From Olsenella uli (GTDB taxonomy: Bacteria > Actinomycetota > Coriobacteriia > Coriobacteriales > Atopobiaceae): 64,000 nucleotides of DNA. The stretch spans positions 73,956 to 137,955 of the forward strand of contig NZ_CAAKON010000041.1 of NCBI RefSeq assembly GCF_901212655.1. The letters are read 5' to 3'. A program made the position numbers and the translations under genes. How positions within the stretch are numbered: position 1 is the first letter of the stretch; each line of letters begins with the position of its first letter. The notes beneath the pieces are model-generated. The model made no database searches, was not told where the DNA came from, and saw only the letters and a list, made by a program, of their open reading frames with translations. Below, in pieces: positions 48,685 through 56,434 of the stretch.

Positions 48685-50526
48685 ATGATTTATCTGTCCC
48701 AGATGCTGGGCAATCCCGTGCTTGATGCCAACGGCGAGAAGATCGGCGTGGTCAACGACCTTGGCATCGCCACGCGCGAGGTCTTTCCGCGCGTTACGTC
48801 CCTGGCCTTCCGTGGCCCGGGCAAGACGCCGTTCATGATCAGCTGGCGCAAGTACGTCGAGACGTTCGACGACAACGAGGTCCGCCTCGCCGTCCCAGCT
48901 ACGGACATTCGCTTCTCCTACCTGCAGCCCAACGAGGTCCTCATCGCGCGAGACCTGCTCAACAAGCAAATCGTCGACACGCGCGGCATGCGCGTCGTAC
49001 GCGTGAACGACCTCAAGCTCTCTGACACGAGCTCCTCTCAGCTGCGCCTGCTTGGCGCCGAGGTGGGCATGCGTGGCATCCTGCGCGCCCTCTCGCCCAG
49101 CTTCGAGAAGCTCGCCCTGCGCATTGGGCACATGTTCGGCCACGAGATGCCCGAGAAGATCATCGCGTGGAACTACATGGACCTCATCGACCGCGACCTC
49201 TCCAACGTGAAGCTCTCGGTCTCTCACCAGACGCTCGACGACCTGCACCCGGCCGACGTCGCGGACATCATCGAGCAGCTCGACCCACGCCTGCGCGGCC
49301 AGGTGTTTGCCCAGCTCGACGACGCCCAGGCCGCCGAAGCCATGGCCGAGCTCGACGATGACGAGATGGCCACCAAGATCATGGGCGACATGAACGACGT
49401 CGACGCGTCGCGCATGCTGTCCGAGATGGACCCGGATGACGCCGCCGAGCTGGTGGGCGAGCTGGACTATGAGAAGGCCGAGAAGCTCCTCTCGCTCATG
49501 GGCATCAAGGAACAGCGCGCCGTTCGTCAGCTGCTGGGTTACAAGGACGACACGGCTGGTCGAATTATGACCTCTGAGTTTGTTGCCGTGCCGCGCGAGG
49601 CCACGGTGGCCGACGTGGCGGCCCGCATGCGCGAGCTGCCCGAGGACTTTGAGCCGGTCAACTACGTGTACGTCACGGACGAGGCGGGCAAGCTCGCCGG
49701 CGTCTGCTCCGTGCGTCGCCTGTTCGTCTCCAGCCCGGACGAGACGCTCGGCAAGCTCGCCGGCGATGACGAGGTTATCTCCGCCAAGCCGGACGACGAC
49801 CAGGAGGACGTGGCCGAGGACATCGCCAAGTACAACTTGCTGGCCATGCCCGTTGTGGACGAGAAGACCGGCAAGATCCTCGGCATCGTCACGGTTGACG
49901 ACGCACTCGATGTTCTTGAGGAGGAGCACGAGGAAGACCTGCAGATTGCAGGTGGAAGCTCGGGCGATGCCGGCTCTGACGCCAACTCCGGCGAGCTCGT
50001 GCGCTTCGTGCGCCACCAGATGTGGTTCTTCTTCTGGGTGGTGGGCGCGGTTGCGCTGGCCCTGCTGCTGGGGCCATACGACGGCCTTGCGGTCTCGTTT
50101 GCCGCGCCGGTGGCACTGCTCGTTGCCGACGAGATGGTCCATTACGTCACGAGCTTCTTCCTCGAGTACGACGAGGACGATGACGACGCTCCGAGCCTGG
50201 GCGGCTTTGCCGTGAAGGGCATCGCGCTGGGCGTGCTGTGGGCGGCCATTGTGCTGCTCGTGGTGCTGGGCGCCAACGGCGTGATCAACACGGCCACTGA
50301 GGGCTTCGGCGCCATCGTGTTCCAGCTGCTTCGCGGCTTTGAGGCCGTGGCGGTGGCCGTGCTCGCGAGCTTTGTGACCGCGCCCGCCTACCTGGTGGTG
50401 CTGCGCCGCCGCGACGACGCGGGCAAGGACACGAGCGGCCTGGTACTCCATGGCGTTGCCCTGTTCGTGGCGCTGGCGGTGTTCATTGCGGTTGCCGGCG
50501 TGCTGGCCATGCCGGTCATGGGCTAG
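48685..50526 (+). CDS. MgtE N-domain/CBS protein with PRC-barrels and a C-terminal membrane domain
   Basis: A 613-residue protein. Two PRC-barrel-like segments (about 1-75 and 85-150) precede an MgtE intracellular N domain (LHPADVADIIEQLDPRLRGQVFAQLDDAQAAEAMAELDD, about 195-295), followed by a CBS pair (IMTSEFVAVPREATVADVAARMRELP; LLAMPVVDEKTGKILGIVTVDDALDVL). These form the magnesium-sensing gate in MgtE. The C-terminal part has about five membrane helices that do not show the MgtE pore motifs I know. ATG at 48685 is preferred over ATG 48679, which lies only two bases after GAAGGGG. It is followed by the NRAMP-related gene, so it may gate or regulate that transporter. Confidence 0.87.
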   Translation: MIYLSQMLGNPVLDANGEKIGVVNDLGIATREVFPRVTSLAFRGPGKTPFMISWRKYVETFDDNEVRLAVPATDIRFSYLQPNEVLIARDLLNKQIVDTRGMRVVRVNDLKLSDTSSSQLRLLGAEVGMRGILRALSPSFEKLALRIGHMFGHEMPEKIIAWNYMDLIDRDLSNVKLSVSHQTLDDLHPADVADIIEQLDPRLRGQVFAQLDDAQAAEAMAELDDDEMATKIMGDMNDVDASRMLSEMDPDDAAELVGELDYEKAEKLLSLMGIKEQRAVRQLLGYKDDTAGRIMTSEFVAVPREATVADVAARMRELPEDFEPVNYVYVTDEAGKLAGVCSVRRLFVSSPDETLGKLAGDDEVISAKPDDDQEDVAEDIAKYNLLAMPVVDEKTGKILGIVTVDDALDVLEEEHEEDLQIAGGSSGDAGSDANSGELVRFVRHQMWFFFWVVGAVALALLLGPYDGLAVSFAAPVALLVADEMVHYVTSFFLEYDEDDDDAPSLGGFAVKGIALGVLWAAIVLLVVLGANGVINTATEGFGAIVFQLLRGFEAVAVAVLASFVTAPAYLVVLRRRDDAGKDTSGLVLHGVALFVALAVFIAVAGVLAMPVMG

Positions 50527-50607
50527 GGAGGCGCGCGTGGTGAAGATGATGCACGTGATGTCTGCCTGCCGCTTTGCCGCCGCTGCTCGCGGGGACGGTG
50601 ATCGGGC

Positions 50608-51912
50608 ATGAGGAGTCTCAAGACCTGGAAGAACCTGCACGGCGTCCACGCCGTGGGAGCCGACGCCACCGTGGGGCCGCGCCCCAAGACCGCCCTTCGA
50701 GCCGCCGCGGTGCTTGGCGCCATGGGCCCCGGCCTGCTCACGGCCCTTGCCGGCATGGATGCCGGTGGCGTGGCCACGTTCTCCAACGCCGGCGCCGTCT
50801 TTGGGTACGGACAACTGTGGAGCATTCCGGTGATGTGCTTCCTGCTCATCGTGGTACAGGAAACCGCAGCTCGCATGGGGTGCGTGACGGGCAAGGGCTT
50901 TGCGGCGCTCATTCGCGAGCAGTTTGGCGTGCGCAAGAGTGCCTTCGCGATGCTGGCGCTCATCGTGAGCAACACCACTGTGACGCTTTCTGAGTTCGCG
51001 GGCATTGCGTCTGGCATGCAGCTCTTTGGCGTGCCTACGATCGTGAGCGTGCCCATCGCAGGTATTGCCGTGTGGCTGCTGGGTATGAGCGGCTCGTACA
51101 AGCGCATCGAGAAGGTGCTGCTGGCCATTGCGTGCGTGTTTGTGACGTACGTTGCCGCGAGCTTCCTCGTGGGGCCCAACTGGGGCGAGGTCCTGGGCGA
51201 CACGTTCTTGCCGCACGTCAACATCAGCCCTGCCTACGTGAGCTTGCTGGTGGCCAACATCGGCACCACCATCTCGCCGTACATGATCTTTATGGGCCAG
51301 GGCAACGTGGTTGAGAAGAACTGCGACGTGGACGACCTACCATACCAGCGAATCGATACCGTGAGCGGCGCCGTGGTGGCACAGCTGATCGCGTTCTTCA
51401 TTGTGGTGTGCACGGGCAGCGTGCTGCATCCGGCGGGCATCGAGGTCAATTCGGCCGAGGATGCGGCGCGGGCGCTGTCTCCGCTGGCCGGCCAGTATGC
51501 CGAGGTTTTGTTTGGCGCGGGCCTCGTGGGCGCGAGCTTCCTTGCCGCCTGCGTGCTGCCGGGCATCACGTCTAGCGCGGTGTGCGAGGCCTTTGGCTGG
51601 GAGCGCGGCCAGGACAAGAGCTGGGCCGAGGCGCCGGTGTATCGCGGCATGACGACGACAATCACGCTGCTCTCCGCCGCGGTGGTGCTCGTGCCCAACG
51701 TCGACCTGTTCGGGATCATGATGCTGGCGCAGGTCATCAATGGCGTGCTGCTGCCGGTGCTGCTCGTGTTCATGGTGCGCATCGCTGACGACAAGCACGT
51801 GATGGGCGCCTACGCCAACTCGCACGCGTGGACGGTGCTTACTTGGTTCATCGTGGTTGTGGTGGTCGTGCTGACTGCGGTGATGTTCGTGCTGCAGGCG
51901 CTGGGGTACTAG
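50608..51912 (+). CDS. NRAMP-related divalent metal transporter, probably magnesium type
   Basis: A 434-residue membrane protein with about 11 helices in the SLC11/NRAMP pattern. In helix 1 the metal motif DPGN is replaced: GPGLLTALAGMDAGGVATFSN. In helix 6 the usual MPH(N) is SPYMIFMGQGNVVEKN, without the methionine that favours transition metals. These changes are those described for NRAMP-related magnesium transporters (studied in Eggerthella lenta), so Mg2+ is a likelier substrate than Mn2+ or Fe2+. The adjacent MgtE/CBS gene supports this. ATG at 50608; GGGGACGG upstream is a weak ribosome-binding site. Part of its 3' end is duplicated at 53250. Confidence 0.88.
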   Translation: MRSLKTWKNLHGVHAVGADATVGPRPKTALRAAAVLGAMGPGLLTALAGMDAGGVATFSNAGAVFGYGQLWSIPVMCFLLIVVQETAARMGCVTGKGFAALIREQFGVRKSAFAMLALIVSNTTVTLSEFAGIASGMQLFGVPTIVSVPIAGIAVWLLGMSGSYKRIEKVLLAIACVFVTYVAASFLVGPNWGEVLGDTFLPHVNISPAYVSLLVANIGTTISPYMIFMGQGNVVEKNCDVDDLPYQRIDTVSGAVVAQLIAFFIVVCTGSVLHPAGIEVNSAEDAARALSPLAGQYAEVLFGAGLVGASFLAACVLPGITSSAVCEAFGWERGQDKSWAEAPVYRGMTTTITLLSAAVVLVPNVDLFGIMMLAQVINGVLLPVLLVFMVRIADDKHVMGAYANSHAWTVLTWFIVVVVVVLTAVMFVLQALGY

Positions 51913-51998
51913 CGGGCGCGGATTATGGCTCGCCCTTTTACGGTTTCGTGCTGCGGGCGCTGGGATGCTAGTGACGGCTCCCGGTCTTCGGCGGAGAT

Positions 51999-52153
51999 GT
52001 CCCTTGTTTAATTATTACGACTGTGAAGCGGGTTTTCGGGGTCTGTTGAGTAGTGGTGTAAGGGCGCGCTTCGTTTACCTGCGGGTTTCCAAAGGGGTAT
52101 ACATGGACATCCCCGAAAAGTAACTACACAATCGTAAAAATTAAACAAGGGAC
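51999..52153. repeat. Long palindromic element, family 2, copy B
   Basis: A 155-bp element with 43-bp terminal inverted repeats (51999-52041 and 52111-52153); the outer 22 bases differ at one or two positions. Ends read GTCCCTTGTTTAATTATTAC and (reverse complement of the right end) GTCCCTTGTTTAATTTTTAC. It matches copy A at 29793-29950 in inverted orientation, including GTGAAGCGGGTTTTC and CCCC(A/G)AAAAGTA(G/A)CT near the two inner borders, while the central 60 bases differ. It lies just before a terminator. Confidence 0.85.
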
Positions 52154-52160
52154 TCACGAG

Positions 52161-52188
52161 CGGCCCCGGGCGTTGCCGCCCGGGGCCG
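52161..52188. terminator. Perfect 11-bp GC hairpin
   Basis: CGGCCCCGGGC (52161-52171) pairs perfectly with GCCCGGGGCCG (52178-52188), then TCATATT. It can stop transcription from the NRAMP-like gene and, in the other direction, from the C_GCAxxG gene. Confidence 0.7.
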
Positions 52189-52193
52189 TCATA

Positions 52194-52219
52194 TTGAGCC
52201 CCGCCCTTGAGCCCCGCCC
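52194..52219. repeat. Tandem 13-bp repeats
   Basis: TTGAGCCCCGCCC occurs twice in tandem (52194-52206, 52207-52219), followed by a diverged third unit TTGAGCCCTCGGC and a more distant TTGAGTCC at 52276. The array lies 3' of the C_GCAxxG gene. Confidence 0.8.
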
Positions 52220-52304
52220 TTGAGCCCTCGGCTTTGAACTCTCCGGATTAAGGCCTACGCATTGGGTCCTCCGCCTTGAGTCCAGATCTGCTGGAGACGA
52301 TTGC

Positions 52305-52316
52305 GGGGGGGGGGGG
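52305..52316. repeat. Homopolymer run of 12 G
   Basis: The only long homopolymer in the window, about 50 bases beyond the stop of the minus-strand C_GCAxxG gene. It is not within a coding region, so phase variation of a protein is not expected; length may be unreliable in the assembly. Confidence 0.85.
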
Positions 52317-52364
52317 CGGCCGCTGAGCTCTCCGGCGCTTAGGGCCGCCGCCTTGGCTCGGTAG

Positions 52365-52781
52365 CTACTCATCGGCGAGCAAGATCTCCTCCACCAGTTT
52401 GCAGGCATCCTCCACACATCCGGGGCAGGGGCGCAGGGGGCCATGGTCGGTGCCGACACCCTTGAGCTCCCGGCATTGCGTGGAGCCATTCATCTCGTGG
52501 AACCGCTCGAGGATTTGGCGCGAAATCTTGTAGGTGCTGCCTTTGGTGCCTGGGTGGTCCATGTTGCCGTCACTATTGGCCAGACCCACAAGGAAGCAGG
52601 CACCCGTGAGCGCGCCACAGGTGCCTTCCATGCCGCCCATGCCCAAGCCAAAGCCCTCCGTGGCACGGAATACGTCCTGCTCGCTCATGCTAAACAGGTC
52701 GGCATAGGTGCAAGCAACAGCCTGCGCGCAGTTGTACCCAGCCCGATGCCGCTCGTGTGCCGCCTCGACGCGTGATTCCAT
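52365..52781 (-). CDS. C_GCAxxG_C_C family redox protein
   Basis: A 138-residue Cys-rich protein. The family signature is clear: YNCAQAV near the start, GFGLGMGGMEGTCGALTGACFLVGL in the middle, and paired cysteines at the end (CRELKG, CPGCVEDACKLVEEIL). Members are thought to be redox-active and are common in anaerobes, but no reaction is established. The start is ATG (52779-52781) with GAGAGGAA upstream on the minus strand; a longer frame to 52889 is not family-like. Its stop faces the repeats and terminator at 52161-52316. Confidence 0.9.
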   Translation of the reverse strand: MESRVEAAHERHRAGYNCAQAVACTYADLFSMSEQDVFRATEGFGLGMGGMEGTCGALTGACFLVGLANSDGNMDHPGTKGSTYKISRQILERFHEMNGSTQCRELKGVGTDHGPLRPCPGCVEDACKLVEEILLADE

Positions 52782-52890
52782 CTGATTCCTCTCGCTGTAA
52801 GACCCGATCCCGACGGGAATGTGCCGTCCGGTACGGCAACGGTGACGCTGTCGTACTGGCTCGTCCGGTCTCCGCCGGGCGCCTTTCATC

Positions 52891-53238
52891 CTACAGCTCG
52901 ATGGTGTCGATGCCCCCTGTCTCGAAGCGACGGCGAAGCTCCTCGATGATGGGAATGCCGGCGCTGCAGCCGATGCGCGTGGCGCCGGCCCGCGCCATGT
53001 CGAGGAAGGTGTCGGCGTCGCGGATGCCGCCGGCGGCCTTGACCTGCACCTCGGTCGGCACGTGCTCGCGCATGAGGCGCACGTCGGCCACGGTGGCGCC
53101 GCCGGTGGAGAAGCCCGTCGAGGTCTTGACGTAGTCCGACCTCACCTCGCTCGCCGTGCGGCACAGCCCCAGCTTCCCGTCCTCGGTGAGCGGGCAGTTC
53201 TCGAAGATGACCTTGCAGGGGATGGCCTCGCCGCGGAT
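52891..53238 (-). pseudogene. Truncated copy of deoC (3' half)
   Basis: The C-terminal about 115 residues of deoxyribose-phosphate aldolase are present, including the Schiff-base lysine motif YVKTSTGF and GATRIGCSAG. The sequence is over 90 percent identical to the intact deoC at 54384-55115 by eye. Homology stops near 53238 (after GGGGATGGCCTC), where a fragment of the NRAMP-like gene begins. No start codon or ribosome-binding site remains, so it should be silent. Confidence 0.88.
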
Positions 53239-53249
53239 GCCTCGAACAC

Positions 53250-53382
53250 GGCGTATCGCGGCATGACGACGGCAATCACGCTGCTCTCCGCCGCGGTGGT
53301 GCTCGTGCCCAACGTCGACCTGTTCGGGATCATGATGCTGGCGCAGGTCATCAATGGCGTGCTGCAGGCGCAGGGGTGCTAG
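53250..53382 (+). pseudogene. Fragment of the NRAMP-related transporter gene
   Basis: It encodes YRGMTTAITLLSAAVVLVP through LAQVINGVLQAQGC in the same frame as the intact gene. It corresponds to positions from about 51636 to 51750 of that gene joined to its last 18 bases. The joint lies at CGTGCTG, a 7-base word present at both ends of the missing 144 bases (51744-51750 and 51888-51894), so the loss looks like deletion between short direct repeats. About 25 bases after the stop also match the region after the intact gene. Confidence 0.85.
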
Positions 53383-53420
53383 CGGGCCGGATGTTGGCTG
53401 GGGTGGCAGTCGGCAGAAGC

Positions 53421-54314
53421 CTAGTACCAGCCGAAGTCGGACAGGCAGCGCTCGATGTCGGACTCGAGGGTGCCGAGCTCGATCCCTTGTGACTGAATTG
53501 CGGAGGAGTCTAGCCTAAAATCGCGGAAGCGATCCGCGTAGCGGTCGGGATTGGGGAGGATATAGGCCTCGACGTCCTCCCTCCGTGCGATACCGCTCTC
53601 CACAAGCTTTTCGCCGATGAGCCTTGCCGCTTCATAGGTGGAAAGGCCGTCCCTCTCGCTCGTGCCGTTGCTGCTGGCGAAGTGGTAGGTGCCGCTCGGT
53701 AGCTCGCAAATGGCACCAAACTGTTCCGCGAGGTGCTGCGCATACGTCATGCAGCGCTTTTCGTTCACCGTGAACTTTGTTGGCGTCTTGGTGCGGAGTG
53801 CCTTGAGTACGTTGCCGAGAATTCCCGGCGAGGGGTGAACCCCCGGCATCGCCAGGCCAAACATCCAGGAAAGGCGCAGTGTGACATAGTTGCTTGCGTT
53901 TGCCCGCAACCACGTATCAACCTCAAGCTTCTGCTGGCCGTAGGCGGTCACGCATGAAGGCTCGGTCCCCTCGTTAAAGGGGCCCGGGACGGTTTTGCCG
54001 TTATACAGCTGCTCGGTCGAGATGAAGATCATACGTCGGCCGAGGTCCTGGCAGGCGCGGGCGATGGCGATGGCGGAGTCGCAGCTAACGAGGTGCGTTC
54101 TCTCCGGATCGTTCTCGCAGTCTGCTGTCGTAGCGTTGGCGGCCATGTGGAGCATGAGGTCGAAGTCGAGATCGCGGACGTATGTCTCAACGCTTTCTGG
54201 CTTGAGGTAATCGACGTCGCGGCGGCTGATGGGGACGAACTCGAACGAGTCTCCGTTGTAGATTTGGATGAGACTGGCAAGGTACCCGCCTGCCCCCGTG
54301 ATCGCAACGCGCAT
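53421..54314 (-). CDS. RmlD-like NAD(P)-dependent sugar-nucleotide reductase
   Basis: A 297-residue extended short-chain dehydrogenase. The nucleotide-binding motif is ITGAGGYLAS; LMLHMAANATTADCEND matches the RmlD family (usual motif NxAAYTxVDxAE); the catalytic pair is Tyr-x3-Lys in AYGQQKLE, with Ser/Thr in ISTEQLYNG. LRLSWMFG and FASSNGTS follow as in dTDP-4-dehydrorhamnose reductases. No other rhamnose genes are near, so the sugar is uncertain. ATG at 54312-54314. It is flanked by the two deoC copies, all on the minus strand. Confidence 0.82.
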   Translation of the reverse strand: MRVAITGAGGYLASLIQIYNGDSFEFVPISRRDVDYLKPESVETYVRDLDFDLMLHMAANATTADCENDPERTHLVSCDSAIAIARACQDLGRRMIFISTEQLYNGKTVPGPFNEGTEPSCVTAYGQQKLEVDTWLRANASNYVTLRLSWMFGLAMPGVHPSPGILGNVLKALRTKTPTKFTVNEKRCMTYAQHLAEQFGAICELPSGTYHFASSNGTSERDGLSTYEAARLIGEKLVESGIARREDVEAYILPNPDRYADRFRDFRLDSSAIQSQGIELGTLESDIERCLSDFGWY

Positions 54315-54383
54315 ATTGACTCCTCTGTGATGTCCGGATAGAGCGATGCGGGGCGCGAGAAATGCCCGCGCCCCGCCAGCAGC

Positions 54384-55115
54384 TTACAGCTCGATGGAGT
54401 CGATCCCCCGCTCCTCGAAGCGGCGGCGAAGCTCCTCGATGATGGGAATGCCGGCGCTGCAGCCGATCCTCGTTGCGCCGGCCCGCACCATGTCGAGGAA
54501 GGTGTCGGCGTCGCGGATGCCGCCGGCTGCCTTGACCTGCACCTCGGCCGGCACGTGCTCGCGCATGAGCTTAACGTCGGCGACGGTGGCGCCGCCGGTG
54601 GAGAAGCCCGTGGAGGTCTTGACGTAGTCCGGCTTGACCTCGCTCGCCACGCGGCACAGCCCCAGCTTCTCGTCCTCCGTGAGCAGGCAGTTCTCGAAAA
54701 TGACCTTGCAGGGGATGGCCTCTTCGCGGTCCTCGCTGGCCTCGCGGCAGACGGCCACGACCTGGCGCATCTCGTCGGTCACGTAGTCCCAATTACCGGC
54801 TTTGACCTCGGTGAGGTTCACGACGTAGTCAATCTCCGTGGCGCCGTTGGCAATGGCGTCCTGCGTCTCGAAGACCTTAGCCGCGATGCTAGTCTGCCCG
54901 AGCGGGAACGAGATGGCAGCACCCACGTGTATGTCCGTTCCTGCGAGCAGCGCAGCGCAGCGGGCGCTCTGGCCGGAGTTGATGGCCACCATCTTGAAGT
55001 GGTAGCGCCTCGCCTCGTCGCAGAGCTTCTCCATGTCTGCTTCGGTGGCGTCTGGGTGCAGATTGGTGTGGTCAATGAGTCTGGCGAGGTAATCGAGGGT
55101 ATAGCGTCTGGTCAT
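54384..55115 (-). CDS. deoC: Deoxyribose-phosphate aldolase
   Basis: A 243-residue class I aldolase that splits 2-deoxyribose 5-phosphate into glyceraldehyde 3-phosphate and acetaldehyde. IDHTNLHPDAT is the N-terminal signature; EIDYVVNLTEVKAGNWDYV, CKVIFENCLLTEDEK and the Schiff-base lysine in YVKTSTGF follow; GATRIGCSAG closes the barrel. ATG at 55113-55115, with GATAGGAGCC upstream on its strand. It is transcribed divergently from the PTS operon, sharing a 320-base region with a probable operator, so it may belong to the same sugar regulon. Confidence 0.95.
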   Translation of the reverse strand: MTRRYTLDYLARLIDHTNLHPDATEADMEKLCDEARRYHFKMVAINSGQSARCAALLAGTDIHVGAAISFPLGQTSIAAKVFETQDAIANGATEIDYVVNLTEVKAGNWDYVTDEMRQVVAVCREASEDREEAIPCKVIFENCLLTEDEKLGLCRVASEVKPDYVKTSTGFSTGGATVADVKLMREHVPAEVQVKAAGGIRDADTFLDMVRAGATRIGCSAGIPIIEELRRRFEERGIDSIEL

Positions 55116-55435
55116 ATGGGGCTCCTATCATCCGTGTTTGCCCTCCACAACATAGCCTCATGATAGTTCTCAATACGGAAGTGCAAATATGTAATCATTT
55201 CAGGTCTGCAGATTTGTTCGACCGCCGGCTGGCGTATATATACCGCTCAAGGAAATACGGGAAACTTGTGAAAAAGGCGTCTAGACCTATGAAGAAAAAG
55301 CGGATAGGATGCCCACTAGTAACTGACATATAGCCAAATAAAAAATATGTTAGGTACAAGAGCGAAGATATGGTCTGAATAGGCTATTCAGCCACCTCAA
55401 TAAGTCACAAGAAGTGAAACAGTGAGAGGAACGGT
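55116..55435. promoter_or_regulatory. Divergent deoC/PTS control region
   Basis: An A+T-rich region with no gene. AAGTGCAAATATGTAA at 55179-55194 matches AAGTACAAATATGTAA at 61529-61544, upstream of the second GntR gene, at 15 of 16 positions. A related word, ATATGTTAGGTACAA, lies at about 55347-55361 closer to the PTS genes. These are candidate operators for the GntR/UTRA regulators. Promoter hexamers cannot be assigned with certainty. Confidence 0.55.
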
Positions 55436-55864
55436 ATGAACATCCTGCTTGTATCTCATGGGCAGCTCTGCATTGGCGTTAATGATGCGTTTCACATGTT
55501 TGCGCCGACGGCCGAGAACGTCCACGCCGTGAGTCTTACTAACGATGGTGGGGTTGAAGCGTTTCGTGTGGCTCTTGATGAGGCTCTCAAATCCCTTCTC
55601 GAGAAGGGAGATGTTCTTATCATCGCCGATCTTAAGGGTGGAACTCCCTACAACGAGAGCTACCTGCATTTCCTTGAAAATCCCGAGCATATTCGTCTTG
55701 CCGCCGGCCTTAACCTTCCGATGCTCATTGAGGCGGGGATTCTCGCAATGTCGGGCGGTGAGCTTAACCAGGTGTATGAGACAGCGTTAACCGCGGGTTC
55801 TGCTGGCGTTATCGGTAGCGATTTGCCCGAAGAAAGCTCGGATGAAGAAGACGATTTGTTTTAG
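55436..55864 (+). CDS. PTS mannose/fructose/sorbose family EIIA
   Basis: A 142-residue cytoplasmic phosphocarrier. The phosphorylated histidine is His8 in ILLVSHGQL. IIADLKGGTPYNES is the conserved second block, and EAGILAMS is typical of the domain. The acidic tail (EESSDEEDDLF) resembles that on the IIC protein of this operon (YEDADLF). It receives phosphate from HPr and passes it to EIIB. ATG at 55436 follows GAGAGG. First gene of a six-gene plus-strand operon. Confidence 0.93.
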   Translation: MNILLVSHGQLCIGVNDAFHMFAPTAENVHAVSLTNDGGVEAFRVALDEALKSLLEKGDVLIIADLKGGTPYNESYLHFLENPEHIRLAAGLNLPMLIEAGILAMSGGELNQVYETALTAGSAGVIGSDLPEESSDEEDDLF

Positions 55865-55880
55865 CGAAAGGGAGAGAAAG

Positions 55881-56375
55881 ATGGCAATCACGCTCGCTAG
55901 GATTGACGATCGTGTTATCCACGGTCAGACGGTTACTCGATGGGCCGCAAGCCGTCCGTGCAACGCAATCCTTGTAATTAGCGACAAGGTGGCGGCTGAC
56001 GAACTGCGCAAGAAGGTTCTTAAGGCTGCTGCGGGCGCTCTTAAACTGGGGATTTACACAGTTGAGCAGGGGGTTGCCGCACTCGAGAAGGCCAAGTCCT
56101 CCCCAAAGAGCTTCTTTATTATTTCCGATTCTGTGGAAGAGTTCGCAAATCTCAAGCGCAAAGGCGGAGACTTCGGCGACGTCCTGAATGTCGGCAATCT
56201 TAGTGGCACGCGCGAGGGCACAAAAAACCTCGGACACGCTGTTTGCATAACGGACGAGGATGTTTCGGCTTTCGACTATCTCGAATCCCAGGGTGTGAAG
56301 CTGCAGTTTCAGATGACGCCCGAGGACGGTGTGAAGACCTGGGCTGATTACAAGGCGAAGTACGAATCGGCTTAG
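55881..56375 (+). CDS. PTS mannose/fructose/sorbose family EIIB
   Basis: A 164-residue EIIB that phosphorylates the incoming sugar. The N-terminus ITLARIDDRVIHGQT contains the phospho-accepting His14, followed by VTRWAA as in the family. GDVLNVGNL and ALDYLESQGVKLQFQMTPED-like segments are conserved. ATG at 55881 is preceded by GGGAGAG, 16 bases after the EIIA stop. The open frame back to 55842 overlaps EIIA and is not used. Confidence 0.93.
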   Translation: MAITLARIDDRVIHGQTVTRWAASRPCNAILVISDKVAADELRKKVLKAAAGALKLGIYTVEQGVAALEKAKSSPKSFFIISDSVEEFANLKRKGGDFGDVLNVGNLSGTREGTKNLGHAVCITDEDVSAFDYLESQGVKLQFQMTPEDGVKTWADYKAKYESA

Positions 56376-56434
56376 CAAGTTGGGTGCAGTCGGCCGGAGT
56401 GGTCCGACCGTAGGCGTAAGAAAGGAAGGGTCGT

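Larger units (their letters stand above)
51913..52364. other. Repeat-rich intergenic region
   Basis: No gene is present. In order it holds an extra copy of the last 27 bases of the NRAMP-like gene (about 51943-51972, TTCGTGCTGCGGGCGCTGGG against TTCGTGCTGCAGGCGCTGGG), the palindromic element at 51999-52153, a terminator, tandem 13-bp repeats, and a run of 12 G. Confidence 0.65.

Noticed and set aside
52305-52316. Phase-variable G-tract
   Set aside because: The run is outside any coding sequence and not placed between promoter hexamers, so switching of a gene is not supported.
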